Source: Labrenzia sp. 011 (GTDB lineage: Bacteria > Pseudomonadota > Alphaproteobacteria > Rhizobiales > Stappiaceae). Taken from it: a stretch of 64,000 nucleotides of DNA. Every line of letters starts with the position of its first letter. Within the stretch, counting starts at the first letter, position 1. The stretch is from the NCBI RefSeq assembly GCF_003075075.1, contig NZ_QCYM01000004.1:216038-280037 (forward strand), given 5' to 3'. Positions 1 to 7,987 of the stretch are shown here, one piece after another. The position numbers were made by a program, and so were the translations under genes. The notes under the pieces were generated by a model, which did no database searches, was not told the DNA's origin, and saw only the letters and a list, made by a program, of their open reading frames with translations.

Positions 1-2
1 GG

Positions 3-764
3 AACCGCATCGGGGCCGGGGCCTTCAGCCGGGCCCTGCTGGATCCGGACGCACCGCCGCCGGCGGGGCTTGTCGGTCCCGATGGCAAGGCGGCTGGAAA
101 GCGCTTCAATGTCTACCGCAACAATGTGATCGTCAGTCTCTGCGAGGCCCTCGAACAGACCTTTCCCGCGATCGTGACCCTGGTGGGGGATGCCTATTTC
201 AAGGCCCTTTCCCGCGCCTTCGTGGTCGACCATCCGCCGCAGACGCCGGTGCTCATGTGGTATGGCGGGGCCTTCGCCGGTTTTCTCGAAGAGTTTCCGC
301 CGCTGGCGGCCTATCCCTATCTGGCGGATGTGGCGCGGGTGGAATGGGCCTGGCTCCAGGCCTTTCACGCGGCGGATGCCCCGCCGCTCGACCCGGCCGT
401 CCTGAGCTCGCTTGCGCCGGAAGAGGTCGCTTCGGTCCGATTCGTCCGGCATCCGGCGGCGGATATTGTCACGTCGAAATGGCCGGTTCTGGATCTTGTG
501 CGCGCCAACCGGTTTGCGGAGGATGCGGCCGGTGTGGATCTCGACGTGCCCCAGGCGGTTCTGGTGACGCGGCCGGAACTGGATGTTGAAGTGTTGTTGT
601 TGCGGCCGGGGGCGGATGTGTTCCTGCGTGCCTTGTTCGAGGGGGCCTCCCTGGGGGAAGCCGCCGCAAGGGCGCTGGACATGACGCCGGAGTTTTCGCT
701 GGCAGACAGCTTGTCGGACTGCCTTTCGGGCGGTGCGTTTACCGCCGTGGAAGGTCACGGATAG
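3..764 (+). CDS. DUF2063 (HvfC/BufC-type) protein, 5' truncated by window edge
   Basis: The reading frame is open from the first bases of the window, so the gene begins upstream; the first internal ATG (126) falls inside the conserved part of the family. The block RFNVYRNNV followed by EALEQTFPAIVTLVGD and the later MWYGGAF/FPPLAAYPYLADVARVEW segments match the N-terminal DNA-binding-like domain of DUF2063 (HvfC, also called BufC or GigC). Family members work beside a DUF692/MNIO enzyme that modifies cysteines of a small copper- or metal-binding peptide (bufferins). A DoxX gene follows 48 bp downstream, the usual order of such operons. The metal-peptide role is inferred from family and context; the peptide and MNIO genes are not in the window. 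Confidence 0.8.
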   Translation, partial: NRIGAGAFSRALLDPDAPPPAGLVGPDGKAAGKRFNVYRNNVIVSLCEALEQTFPAIVTLVGDAYFKALSRAFVVDHPPQTPVLMWYGGAFAGFLEEFPPLAAYPYLADVARVEWAWLQAFHAADAPPLDPAVLSSLAPEEVASVRFVRHPAADIVTSKWPVLDLVRANRFAEDAAGVDLDVPQAVLVTRPELDVEVLLLRPGADVFLRALFEGASLGEAAARALDMTPEFSLADSLSDCLSGGAFTAVEGHG

Positions 765-812
765 TATTGATGAGCCCGGAAGATCCGGGGTGGCTTCAAA
801 CAGGGGGATTTC

Positions 813-1397
813 ATGGGTGCGCTGATCGGATTTTTCGTAAGACTGTACACGCTGGTGTTCGGAGCGCTGGAGCGCCTGACCAATGGCTGGTTTCTGGGGC
901 TGGCGTCCCGGTTCATCTTCGCGGCGATCCTGCTGCAGTTCTTCTGGAATTCCGCGCTGACGAAAATCGGCGGAAACGTGATGAACATCTTCACGCCCAC
1001 GGCGGGCGCCTATGCGCAGATGCTGCCGAAACTGATGGAGCAGGTCAGTTACGACACCAGTCAGATTGCCTTCTTCCCCTACGGTCTGATGGTCCTTCTG
1101 GGCACCTGGGGCGAATTCATCCTCCCGGTGATGGTGGTCGTCGGCCTGTTCACCCGATTCGCCAGCCTCGGCATGATCGTGTTCATCTGTGTCATGTCCT
1201 ATGTGGATGTCTACGGACACGGGGCGGATGCCAAGACGATCGGCGCGCTGTTCGACGGCGAACCCTATGCGATCATTGCGGACGACCGGCTGCTGTGGAT
1301 CTTCCTGCTGCTGGTGCCGACGCTCAAGGGGCCGGGGGTCGTTTCCCTCGACTGGCTGCTCGGGCGCTACTACCGCAAGCGGGAAATGTATTACTAG
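813..1397 (+). CDS. DoxX family integral membrane protein
   Basis: The 194-residue protein has about four hydrophobic segments (near residues 24-42, 85-105, 110-130 and 155-170) and a basic C-terminus (RYYRKREMYY), the plan of DoxX/SURF4-type quinone-linked membrane proteins. It directly follows the DUF2063 gene on the same strand, with a GGGG-rich ribosome-binding site before the ATG. DoxX genes commonly close HvfABC/bufferin operons, where they are thought to contribute electron transfer or membrane redox functions. The exact reaction cannot be read from the sequence. Confidence 0.8.
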   Translation: MGALIGFFVRLYTLVFGALERLTNGWFLGLASRFIFAAILLQFFWNSALTKIGGNVMNIFTPTAGAYAQMLPKLMEQVSYDTSQIAFFPYGLMVLLGTWGEFILPVMVVVGLFTRFASLGMIVFICVMSYVDVYGHGADAKTIGALFDGEPYAIIADDRLLWIFLLLVPTLKGPGVVSLDWLLGRYYRKREMYY

Positions 1398-1546
1398 GGC
1401 TTTCTCCGGGGTTCCTGCGGGTGCGGACCGTTCCGCATCCAGGGAGTCGGTGAGGATTTCACCGCAGGGATGCCGGCCGCAAGGCCGCGGTTTCCGCCGG
1501 CCGGAAATCGGTTGCCGCCCGTGCGAACAGATGCTTAAACCGGTCC

Positions 1547-2605
1547 ATGAACTTCGCAAGCGACAATTGGGCGGGTGCGGCTCCGGCGGTGATGTCGGCG
1601 CTGGCCCGTCATAATTCCGGTTTCGCACCGGCTTACGGCACGGATCCGCTGACGGACCGTATTTCGGCAAAATTCAACGAGATCTTCGAGCGGGAGGTGG
1701 CTGTCTTTTTCGTGGCCACGGGCTCCGCTGCCAATTCGCTTGCGCTGGCCGCCTGTGCGCGGCCGGGCGGTGTCATCTTCTGTCACGACGATGCCCATAT
1801 CCGGGTGGATGAATGCAACTGCCCGGAATTCATGACCGGCGGCGGCAAACTGGCCGGCGTCCCGGGGGCGGACGGCAAGATCACGCCACAGGGCCTTCAC
1901 GAGGCGATGGCGGCTTATCCGGACGGGGTCGTGCACCACGGCCAGGTGGCGACGGTCTCGATCAGCCAGGCCACGGAAAGCGGCACGATCTACACCCTGG
2001 AGGAGATCTCCGAGCTCAGGGAGGTTGCCCGGTCACGCGGCGTGCCCCTGCATATGGATGGCGCGCGCTTTGCCAACGCCCTCGTCACGCTTGGCTGCAC
2101 GCCAGCGGACATGACCTGGAAGGCGGGCGTCGACGTGTTGTCCTTCGGGGCGACCAAGAATGGTTGCTGGTGTGCCGAGGCGGTGGTCTTTTTCGACCCG
2201 GAGGCCGCAAGGGGATTCGAATATCTGCGCAAGCGCGGCGGGCACCTGTTTTCCAAGAGCCGCTTTGTGGCCGCGCAGCTCGACGGCTATTTCGAGGATG
2301 ACACATGGCTTGCGGCGGCCGGGCACGCCAACGAAATGGCCACCAGGCTGGCTGAAGGTATCCGGGAGCGGGGCGGGCGGACCGCCTGGGCCGTGGAAGC
2401 CAACGAGGTGTTTCCGATCCTGAAGCGCCGGCAGTTCGAGGCGCTGGAAGCGGCGGGCGCCCGGCTCTACGAATGGCCCGCGAAGGACCTTTCCTCGGCC
2501 ACCGCGCCGGCGGAAGATGAAATCTGCCTGCGCATGGTCACCAGTTTCGCAACCTCCGAGGAGGATGTGGCCACCTTCCTGAAGGTGCTGTCGGAAGCCG
2601 GTTGA
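1547..2605 (+). CDS. ltaE: Low-specificity L-threonine aldolase (beta-eliminating fold type I PLP enzyme)
   Basis: The 352-residue protein should cleave L-threonine or L-allo-threonine to glycine and acetaldehyde with pyridoxal phosphate. It begins with the family signature FASDNWAGAAPAV, has the cofactor-binding acid in HMDGARFAN (Asp171) and the Schiff-base lysine in SFGATKNG (Lys204). Length and order of motifs fit full-length bacterial threonine aldolases. It stands alone between the DoxX gene and the convergent small heat-shock gene; the 149 bp upstream hold no other gene. Confidence 0.9.
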   Translation: MNFASDNWAGAAPAVMSALARHNSGFAPAYGTDPLTDRISAKFNEIFEREVAVFFVATGSAANSLALAACARPGGVIFCHDDAHIRVDECNCPEFMTGGGKLAGVPGADGKITPQGLHEAMAAYPDGVVHHGQVATVSISQATESGTIYTLEEISELREVARSRGVPLHMDGARFANALVTLGCTPADMTWKAGVDVLSFGATKNGCWCAEAVVFFDPEAARGFEYLRKRGGHLFSKSRFVAAQLDGYFEDDTWLAAAGHANEMATRLAEGIRERGGRTAWAVEANEVFPILKRRQFEALEAAGARLYEWPAKDLSSATAPAEDEICLRMVTSFATSEEDVATFLKVLSEAG

Positions 2606-2631
2606 AGGCAGCGGAACGGTCTTTTCAACGC

Positions 2632-2662
2632 AAAAAAAGGGCGCCCGGTTTTCCGGGCGCCC
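2632..2662 (-). terminator. Rho-independent terminator of the Hsp20 gene
   Basis: A perfect 10-bp stem (GGGCGCCCGG and CCGGGCGCCC, loop TTTT) at 2639-2662 is followed, reading the minus strand, by a run of seven T (A run 2632-2638 on the plus strand). It sits 35 bp past the stop of the minus-strand Hsp20 gene and between two convergent genes. Confidence 0.85.
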
Positions 2663-2696
2663 TGCGTGTGGTCACGGTTCACCTGAGGCTGCTGCC

Positions 2697-3143
2697 TCAG
2701 TGAGCGGTGGTTTCGATCTGCTTGGCCGTGCCGGGCGTGATCTCGATCTTGCGTGGCTTCATGGCTTCGGGGATCTCCCGGACAAGATCGACATGGAGCA
2801 GCCCGTTTTCCAGGCTCGCGCCTTCCACGCGGACGTGTTCGGCGATCTGGAAGCGGCGCTCGAACGTGCGCGATGCGATGCCGCGATACAGGATTTCCCG
2901 TTCGGAATCCTCTTCCGCCTTCTCACCCTTGATGGTGAGCACATGTTCGCGCGCTTCCACCGAAAGCTCGTCATCGGTGAACCCGGCGACCGCCATGGTG
3001 ATACGGTAGGTGTTCTCGTCGGTCCGCTCGATGTTGTAGGGCGGATAGCTGGGGGCATCGCTGCCAGCTGTGTCCAGCATCGAGAAAAGTCGGTCGAACC
3101 CGACGGTTGACCGGTAAAGGGGAGAAAAGTCGAAGTGACGCAT
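2697..3143 (-). CDS. Small heat-shock protein, Hsp20/IbpA-type
   Basis: A 148-residue ATP-independent holdase that should bind unfolding proteins in the cytoplasm. The alpha-crystallin domain spans about residues 35-130 and includes YNIERTDENTYRITMAVAGF, the YRGIASRTFERRF segment typical of class A (IbpA-like) members, and LENGLLHVDL, the A-x-x-x-n-G-v-L-type motif. The start at 3143 is chosen because AGAGGA lies just upstream and the protein opens with MRHFDFSPLYRSTVGFDR, as in homologues; an in-frame extension to 3251 has no domain content. A sigma-32-like promoter lies upstream. Confidence 0.92.
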   Translation of the reverse strand: MRHFDFSPLYRSTVGFDRLFSMLDTAGSDAPSYPPYNIERTDENTYRITMAVAGFTDDELSVEAREHVLTIKGEKAEEDSEREILYRGIASRTFERRFQIAEHVRVEGASLENGLLHVDLVREIPEAMKPRKIEITPGTAKQIETTAH

Positions 3144-3255
3144 GGTTCTGTCCTCTCTTTGAGCAACTGATACTTCACTGGGTCGCGTTCCTCGTGTCCC
3201 CCGGATTGGCGGGACTGGAGCGCGATGCAGGCCCGTGTCTGGCGCCTGCATGAGA

Positions 3256-3285
3256 AAGGTGGGAACTGCGTTTTTTCATTTCAAG
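3256..3285 (-). promoter_or_regulatory. Probable RpoH (sigma-32) promoter of the Hsp20 gene
   Basis: Reading the minus strand there is CTTGAAA, then an 18-bp spacer counted from CTTG, then CCCACCTT. This resembles the alphaproteobacterial RpoH pattern CTTG-N17/18-CYTATTT, although the -10 is imperfect. It would give a 5' leader of roughly 105 nt before the Hsp20 ATG. The assignment rests on pattern and on the gene being a heat-shock gene. Confidence 0.45.
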
Positions 3286-3414
3286 AGGGATCGGGGGGCG
3301 GAGCGCTGAAGATGAATGCCGGATGAATGAAGCCTTCCGGTTCGGTTCAAGCGGTTCGGTGCATCTTCCGGTCATCGTCAGCAGGGCGCTGGCGGCAATG
3401 ACAGGAGATCCAAG

Positions 3415-3804
3415 ATGTTTGCCACTGTTTCAAAACTTTCCGCCCCGATCGCCGGCGCCATGCTGCTGGTGTCCGCAGGTTTCATCTCCACGGCCGAGGC
3501 CGCTCCGCGGGCCGCGGGAGTGAAGGGCCAGACGGCGCAATCGGAACTCGTCGTGCAGATCGATCACCGCAAGGGCGGTCAGGTGCGCAAGGGAGGGCGT
3601 GGCTGGAACAGGCAGATGGATCCGCGCCAGGTCCGCCGCAGCCTGCGTCATCGCGGATTTCACGGCATCCAGATCATCAAGCGGCGTGGCGCAGTGTATG
3701 ACGTGAACGCCAGAGGCTGGCGGGGCGCGCCGGTTCGGCTGGTCGTCGATTCGCGTACCGCGCATATCGTTCGCAGCCGACCGATCACCCGTGGTCACCG
3801 CTGA
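3415..3804 (+). CDS. Secreted small basic protein, PepSY-like C-terminus, function unknown
   Basis: The 129-residue protein opens with a signal peptide (hydrophobic core APIAGAMLLVSAGFIST, likely cleavage after TAEA-A). The mature part is very rich in Arg and Gly and contains DPRQVRRSLRHRGFHGIQIIKRR followed by a predicted beta unit (YDVNARGWRG-APVRLVVDSRT), which resembles the small PepSY-like proteins of rhizobial genomes. A periplasmic or cell-envelope location is inferred. It has its own ribosome-binding site (ACAGGAG) and no operon partners. Confidence 0.65.
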   Translation: MFATVSKLSAPIAGAMLLVSAGFISTAEAAPRAAGVKGQTAQSELVVQIDHRKGGQVRKGGRGWNRQMDPRQVRRSLRHRGFHGIQIIKRRGAVYDVNARGWRGAPVRLVVDSRTAHIVRSRPITRGHR

Positions 3805-3930
3805 AGGTGATCGGGCCGATCCGGCCGATCCGGCCGTTCGTCGAATGTTTTCAGGACCGGCGCCGACCCGCGCCGGTCTGAAGTCTGTTGTGAGCCTGGC
3901 GGAAGCCAGCTATCAAAAGGCGTCCCCTGA

Positions 3931-5019
3931 GTGAAACGGATCGCCATGAACCTGATAGACCTTCCAGACAATCCGGTGCCGGCAGGTGCCAGAACCGGAT
4001 ATGTGGAAACCCCTGACGGTGTCAGACTTCGCTACGCGCACTGGCCTGCGGCCGGCGGGCCGCGGAAGGGGACGGTGACGCTGCTGCAGGGGCGGGCGGA
4101 ATATATCGAGAAATATTTCGAGGTGATCTCGGACTTGCGCGGACGCGGATTTGCCGTCGTCACTTTCGACTGGCGCGGGCAGGGCGGGTCGCAGCGTCTG
4201 ACCCGCAATGTGCGGCGCGGGCATGTTTCGAGTTTCGGCAAGTTCCGTCTCGACCTGCGCACGATCCTCAAGGAAATTTCCCTGGCGACCTATCCCGGAC
4301 CGCATTTCGCACTGGCCCATTCCACCGGGGCGCTGGTGGTCCTTTCCGATACGGAGCGGCTGCGGACGATGCTCGACCGCGCGGTATTGACCGCGCCGTT
4401 GCTCGGCCTGCCTTCGGGCGTCCTGCCGCCGAATCTTGGCGGGGTTGCCCGGTCCGTGCTGAAGATTGCAAGCCTCGGACGGCTCGGCGGTTCGCCGAGC
4501 AGGGCGAAAGTGCAAAAGAAGCCGGCCCTGAGCGAGAGGATCGGCTTTCCCCTTGCCCGCCTGTGTTCGATGATCGGCCTGGGGCGGCTTTTCGTTCCCG
4601 GCGGAAACGGCAACATTCTCGTGCCCTTCGAGACGAACCGGCAGACCTCCGACAAGACCCGGTTCGACCGGTTCAACAAGGTGCTGGAAGCCGCGCCCGA
4701 ACTGGGCATCGGCGCGCCGACGCTCGGCTGGCTGAACGCGGCGGCCGGTGCCATGCGCGCCTTGCGGAAGAGAGACGCCGGGCCGAACATGAAGTTGCCC
4801 TGCCTGGTTCTGGCCGCGGGCAACGACCGGATCGTCTCCACGCCCTGTACCGAGGATTTCGTGTCCAGGGCCAAGGCTGCGGCCTATGTGGAAATTCCGG
4901 GTGCCCGGCACGAACTGATGATGGAGCGGGATGAGTTCCGCGATCAGTTCTGGGCGGCGTTCGACGCCTTCATACCGGGTCTTGAAATGGAGCAGGAGCT
5001 GGCGCGCAACGGGGGCTGA
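3931..5019 (+). CDS. Alpha/beta hydrolase, serine aminopeptidase S33 / lysophospholipase-like
   Basis: The 362-residue protein has the alpha/beta-hydrolase plan: an N-terminal strand region (GYVETPDGVRLRYAHWP), GTVTLLQGRAEYIEKYFEVI, FDWRGQGGS, the nucleophile elbow AHSTGA (Ser131), then a lid region, LVLAAGNDRIVS carrying the acid and GARHELMMERD carrying the histidine. It resembles PldB/monoglyceride-lipase-like hydrolases, so an esterase or lysophospholipase role is likely but the substrate is unknown. The annotated start is GTG at 3931; ATG at 3946 is an equally possible start, as neither has a strong ribosome-binding site. Confidence 0.8.
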   Translation: MKRIAMNLIDLPDNPVPAGARTGYVETPDGVRLRYAHWPAAGGPRKGTVTLLQGRAEYIEKYFEVISDLRGRGFAVVTFDWRGQGGSQRLTRNVRRGHVSSFGKFRLDLRTILKEISLATYPGPHFALAHSTGALVVLSDTERLRTMLDRAVLTAPLLGLPSGVLPPNLGGVARSVLKIASLGRLGGSPSRAKVQKKPALSERIGFPLARLCSMIGLGRLFVPGGNGNILVPFETNRQTSDKTRFDRFNKVLEAAPELGIGAPTLGWLNAAAGAMRALRKRDAGPNMKLPCLVLAAGNDRIVSTPCTEDFVSRAKAAAYVEIPGARHELMMERDEFRDQFWAAFDAFIPGLEMEQELARNGG

Positions 5020-5038
5020 CGACGGCCGGAAACGCGAA

Positions 5039-5842
5039 TTACGGCGTTCTGGCGAGTTCCTTCAGAAGGATGTCGTGAAGACGCGGGTCGCCGGAGGCCA
5101 CAATCTGGCCGCCCTCGCAGGGGGAGCCGCCTGTCCACGTGGTGACCACGCCGCCTGCGCCCTCGATGATCGGTACCAGCGCAACGATGTCATAGGCCTG
5201 CAGGCCGGCCTCGATGACCGCATCGCCATGGCCGGCGGCAACCATGCAGTAGGCATAGCAGTCCGTGCCGTAGCGGGCGAGCTGTACCGTGTCTTCGATC
5301 CGGTCGTAGGCTGCGCGCTCGGTGTCGTTGAACAGGGCAGGTGTCGTGGTGAAGATTGTCGCCTCTTCCAGCCGGTCACAGGCGCGGGAGGCCAGCGTTC
5401 TCGTTCCGAGGGGGCCGTTGTACCAGGCCTGGTGACAATCGCCGCCGAACCGTTCGCCGATGTAGGGCTGGACCATCATTCCGAGGCTGGCGGTGCCGCT
5501 GGTGCGCAGGCCGATCAGGCTTCCCCAGGTCGGCAACCCGGTGATGAAGGCCCGGGTGCCGTCGATCGGGTCGAGTACCCAGACATGTTCCGCGTCCAGA
5601 TTTTCCCCGCCGTGCTCTTCGCCCAGAATGCCGTGCCCGGGATAGGTGCTGTTGATCAGCGCTCGCATGGCGGTTTCGCCATTCCTGTCGGCGATGGTGA
5701 CCGGGTCGAACCCGGTTTTCCACTTGTTGTCGACGGCGAATCCCTGCCGGAAATGAGGCATGATCGCCGCACTTGCCGCATCGGCGAGCCGGTCCAGAAA
5801 AGGGGCGAATTCATTGGAACTGAAAATCTGGCCCTGTGTCAT
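5039..5842 (-). CDS. hisN: Inositol-monophosphatase-family histidinol-phosphatase (HisN-like)
   Basis: A 267-residue Mg-dependent phosphatase. Metal-binding motifs are GEEHG (residues 74-78) and DPIDGT (91-96), with the C-terminal YDIVALVPIIEGAGG supplying the third metal ligand. The family contains inositol-1-phosphatase SuhB and histidinol-phosphate phosphatase HisN; sequence style (FIT-GLPTWGSLIGL, GGDCHQAWYNG) favours HisN, but substrate cannot be proven here. It lies beside the MmgR/suhB-type small RNA, whose Rfam name derives from such a neighbour. GGAAAGG precedes the ATG. Confidence 0.82.
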   Translation of the reverse strand: MTQGQIFSSNEFAPFLDRLADAASAAIMPHFRQGFAVDNKWKTGFDPVTIADRNGETAMRALINSTYPGHGILGEEHGGENLDAEHVWVLDPIDGTRAFITGLPTWGSLIGLRTSGTASLGMMVQPYIGERFGGDCHQAWYNGPLGTRTLASRACDRLEEATIFTTTPALFNDTERAAYDRIEDTVQLARYGTDCYAYCMVAAGHGDAVIEAGLQAYDIVALVPIIEGAGGVVTTWTGGSPCEGGQIVASGDPRLHDILLKELARTP

Positions 5843-5990
5843 CGATGCCTTTCCGATTGTCGCGATCTGGAATTTATTCGGATTGTGAAAAAATCCGAAT
5901 TGCCATCTGTATAACCGCTTGTGCCGAAAAATGAATCTGCAATATTGGGCGATATGCCCATTGTTTGATCAAAAACGCCCCCTTCCAGAC

Positions 5991-6019
5991 TTGACCTTTG
6001 TGCAGTGCGGTGCGATTTT
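5991..6019 (+). promoter_or_regulatory. Sigma-70-type promoter of the small RNA
   Basis: TTGACC (5991-5996) and GATTTT (6014-6019) are separated by exactly 17 bp and would start transcription near 6025-6026, directly before the small RNA described next. Confidence 0.6.
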
Positions 6020-6024
6020 ATTGC

Positions 6025-6112
6025 AGTGCGATACGCTGTATTGCGCCGCCCTCCTTGGGCGTTTCCTCCCTAGACTCAGGCCGCCTCATCTGATGAGTGC
6101 GGCCTTTTTTTT
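6025..6112 (+). ncRNA. mmgR: MmgR / suhB-family trans-acting small RNA (alpha-r8 family)
   Basis: No protein gene fits this gap, but it holds a promoter with 17-bp spacing, an approximately 88-nt transcript and a strong terminator. The body contains TTGGGCG followed by TTTCCTCCCT, a single-stranded pyrimidine motif typical of alphaproteobacterial Hfq-dependent sRNAs, then a terminator stem GGCCGC/GCGGCC. I recall this pattern as that of the Rhizobiales MmgR (Rfam suhB) family, which in Sinorhizobium limits polyhydroxybutyrate accumulation. Length and neighbours, an inositol-monophosphatase-family gene on one side and N-formylglutamate amidohydrolase on the other, agree with that assignment. 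Exact ends are predicted only. Confidence 0.75.
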
Positions 6113-6113
6113 A
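6078..6113 (+). terminator. Rho-independent terminator of the small RNA
   Basis: AGGCCGC-C-CTCATC pairs with GATGAG-T-GCGGCCT (one internal mismatch) and is followed by eight T. On the minus strand no T run follows, so it acts in the plus direction, where the small RNA is the only possible transcript. Confidence 0.85.
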
Positions 6114-7031
6114 CTCTGCCGCGATGGAATCGGCGGGCAGGGCCGCGTCGGGCATCGAGGTGAGTTCTCGGGCGAAATTGCGCAGGTTCTGGAACAGGTC
6201 GGTAAAGCCGGCTGAAGGCTGGTGGGTTGTCTCGTCCATGTAGAGGCCGCGATTGATCTCGATCTGCAGCGCATGCAGGCCACTGGCGGGTCTGCCGTAG
6301 TGTTCCGTGATAAAGCCGCCGGCATAGGGTTTGTTGCGCGACACGCTGTAGCCCATGTTTCTGAGAACGGTGCAGGCAAACTCCGTCAGGTCGCTGCTGC
6401 AGCTGGTGCCGTAGCGGTCACCGAGAATGAAGTCCGGGCGCGTGTCAGAGGCCTGGCACTTCACGCTGGATGGCATCGAGTGGCAGTCGATCAGAACGGA
6501 AAAGCCGAAGGTCACATGGGTCTGGGCAAGCAGGCGGCGCAGGGTCGAATGATAGGGCTTGTAGATCTCCTCGACCCGGCTCAGCGCTTCCTCCACCGGA
6601 AGCTTGTGCCGGTAGATCTCGTGGTTCTCGCTGACAATCCGCGCCACCGTGCCCAGGCCGCCGGCCACACGGATGGAGCGGCTGTTCGCATAGGTCGGCA
6701 GGCGGCCCTCGAACATCTTGGGATCGAGCTCGTAGGGCTCCCGGTTCACGTCCAGATAGGCTCTGGGGAAGTGGGCCCGCAGAAGCGGCGCGCCCAGGGG
6801 CACGACATGGGCGAAGAGATCGTCCACATAGGCATCTTCCGAACGCCTGATGGCATTCTCGTCGAGACGGGATGAGGCCAGGAAGCTTCTGGAATACTGG
6901 CGTCCCGAATGGGGGGAATTGAAGACGAAGGGCACCCGTTGATCGGCCGGGCACAATACTTCAAACGCGGGCAAGCCGTTAAAGTCAGCTTCAAAGGGCA
7001 TTTGAAAGGCAGTCAGCTTTTCATCCGTCAA
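6111..7031 (-). CDS. N-formylglutamate amidohydrolase family protein (copy 1)
   Basis: A 306-residue zinc-dependent hydrolase predicted to release formate from N-formylglutamate or a related N-acyl amino acid. Family motifs are FNSPHSGRQY near residue 40, FPRAYLDVNREPYELDPKMF, SVLIDCHSMPS and ALQIEINRGLYMDE. There are no hut genes nearby, so a role in histidine degradation is not supported by context. The longest frame starts with TTG at 7031 (ACGGGA upstream); an ATG at 7001 is the alternative. It is divergent from cpdR and convergent with the small RNA. Confidence 0.85.
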   Translation of the reverse strand: MTDEKLTAFQMPFEADFNGLPAFEVLCPADQRVPFVFNSPHSGRQYSRSFLASSRLDENAIRRSEDAYVDDLFAHVVPLGAPLLRAHFPRAYLDVNREPYELDPKMFEGRLPTYANSRSIRVAGGLGTVARIVSENHEIYRHKLPVEEALSRVEEIYKPYHSTLRRLLAQTHVTFGFSVLIDCHSMPSSVKCQASDTRPDFILGDRYGTSCSSDLTEFACTVLRNMGYSVSRNKPYAGGFITEHYGRPASGLHALQIEINRGLYMDETTHQPSAGFTDLFQNLRNFARELTSMPDAALPADSIAAE

Positions 7032-7414
7032 ATGATGTGTCCCGTCTTATGTGTCGCCATCGTGCCAAGGAATTGTCCTACAGTCCACTCTCATGGCCGC
7101 AAAAGCCCGCGTCATCGTGACATTTGTTCCCGGCCTGGCTGCAGTCGGACAAATACGGAGGAAGGCGAAGAGGCGGCGCCAGGCGGGAATTGACCGGGTT
7201 TGACCGCGCCCGGCAGCGGGCGCACGGGCCGTCCGTGGCCTGGCCGCCGCCGTCTGCGTCCGGTGCGCAACAAATCTGTGCAAACGCTGCGGCGGTTCTA
7301 TCCACACGGCGATCTGAAAGAACCAATTCTCCCTATCATTCTGTGGAATTCGAGCTATAACCGGCAGAAGAGACCCGGACAGCCAACGCATACCTAGGAG
7401 ATTGGTCGATCACG
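7032..7414. other. Intergenic divergent promoter region
   Basis: This 383-bp stretch lies between the divergent N-formylglutamate amidohydrolase and cpdR genes. It must hold both promoters. I see a short GC hairpin GCGCCCG/CGGGCGC at about 7206-7224 and no credible protein gene or classical CtrA box. Confidence 0.6.
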
Positions 7415-7774
7415 ATGCCACGTATCCTGCTTGCCGAAGATGATAATGACATGCGCCGTTTTCTGGCAAAGGCGCTGGAAAATGCCGGTTATGATGTCGT
7501 GTCGTTCGATAACGGAAAAAGCGCTTATGAGCGCCTGCGCGAGGAGCCGTTTTCCCTTCTCCTGACCGACATTGTCATGCCTGAGATGGACGGGATAGAA
7601 CTGGCGCGCCGGGCGACCGAACTCGACCCCGATCTCAAGGTGATGTTCATTACCGGGTTTGCCGCAGTGGCGCTCAATCCGGAATCCGACGCACCGAAGG
7701 ACGCCAAGGTCCTGTCAAAACCCTTTCATTTGAAAGACCTTGTGCAGGAAGTGGAGCGAATGCTGGCGGCTTGA
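7415..7774 (+). CDS. cpdR: Single-domain response regulator CpdR
   Basis: A 119-residue receiver domain with no output domain. The phosphoacceptor is Asp52 (LLLTDIVMPEMDG), with the acidic pocket EDD at residues 8-10 and the invariant lysine in LSKPFH. In Caulobacter, unphosphorylated CpdR docks on ClpXP and, with RcdA and PopA, delivers CtrA and other substrates for degradation; phosphorylation by CckA-ChpT blocks this. Length, the start PRILLAEDDNDMRRFL and the ending typical of CpdR support this call over a generic CheY. RcdA is encoded 30 kb away in this window. The Shine-Dalgarno element is AGGAGAT. Confidence 0.88.
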   Translation: MPRILLAEDDNDMRRFLAKALENAGYDVVSFDNGKSAYERLREEPFSLLLTDIVMPEMDGIELARRATELDPDLKVMFITGFAAVALNPESDAPKDAKVLSKPFHLKDLVQEVERMLAA

Positions 7775-7839
7775 GGCCGGGGCCGGAAAAAGAGTGTCGA
7801 TAGGGTCCGGAATTTTTGCCGGATCGGTGAAAAGGGGGG

Positions 7840-7868
7840 TTGCACAGATCGGCGTTCCCCGTTATATC
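7840..7868 (+). promoter_or_regulatory. Sigma-70-type promoter of tRNA-Val
   Basis: TTGCAC (7840-7845) and TATATC (7863-7868) are spaced by 17 bp and lie 45 bp before the tRNA, giving a short 5' leader. Confidence 0.6.
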
Positions 7869-7912
7869 GCACTCCACCACGGCGTTGGGGCGTCGGAGGA
7901 CCGAGTAAATTC

Positions 7913-7987
7913 GGGCGTGTAGCTCAGCGGGAGAGCACTTCGTTGACATCGAAGGGGTCACAGGTTCAATCCCTGTCACGCCCACCA
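7913..7987 (+). tRNA. tRNA-Val (GAC anticodon), CCA encoded
   Basis: The acceptor stem GGGCGTG pairs with CACGCCC, the D arm is AGCTCAGCGGGAGAGC, the anticodon arm CTTCG-TTGACAT-CGAAG shows anticodon GAC, and the T arm is ACAGG-TTCAATC-CCTGT. Discriminator A is followed by genomically encoded CCA. The tRNA gene would be a possible integration site, but no integrase or repeated tRNA end is visible nearby. Confidence 0.95.

Noticed and set aside
3805..3930. Short tandem GATCCGGCC units and a GACCGGCGC hairpin as a mobile repeat
   Set aside because: Only two or three imperfect units are visible, the hairpin lacks a T run, and no second copy was noticed in the window.
7913..7987. tRNA-Val as an attachment site of an integrated element
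   Set aside because: No integrase, no second copy of the tRNA 3' end and only housekeeping genes (rpmJ, TPR, pyk) follow.
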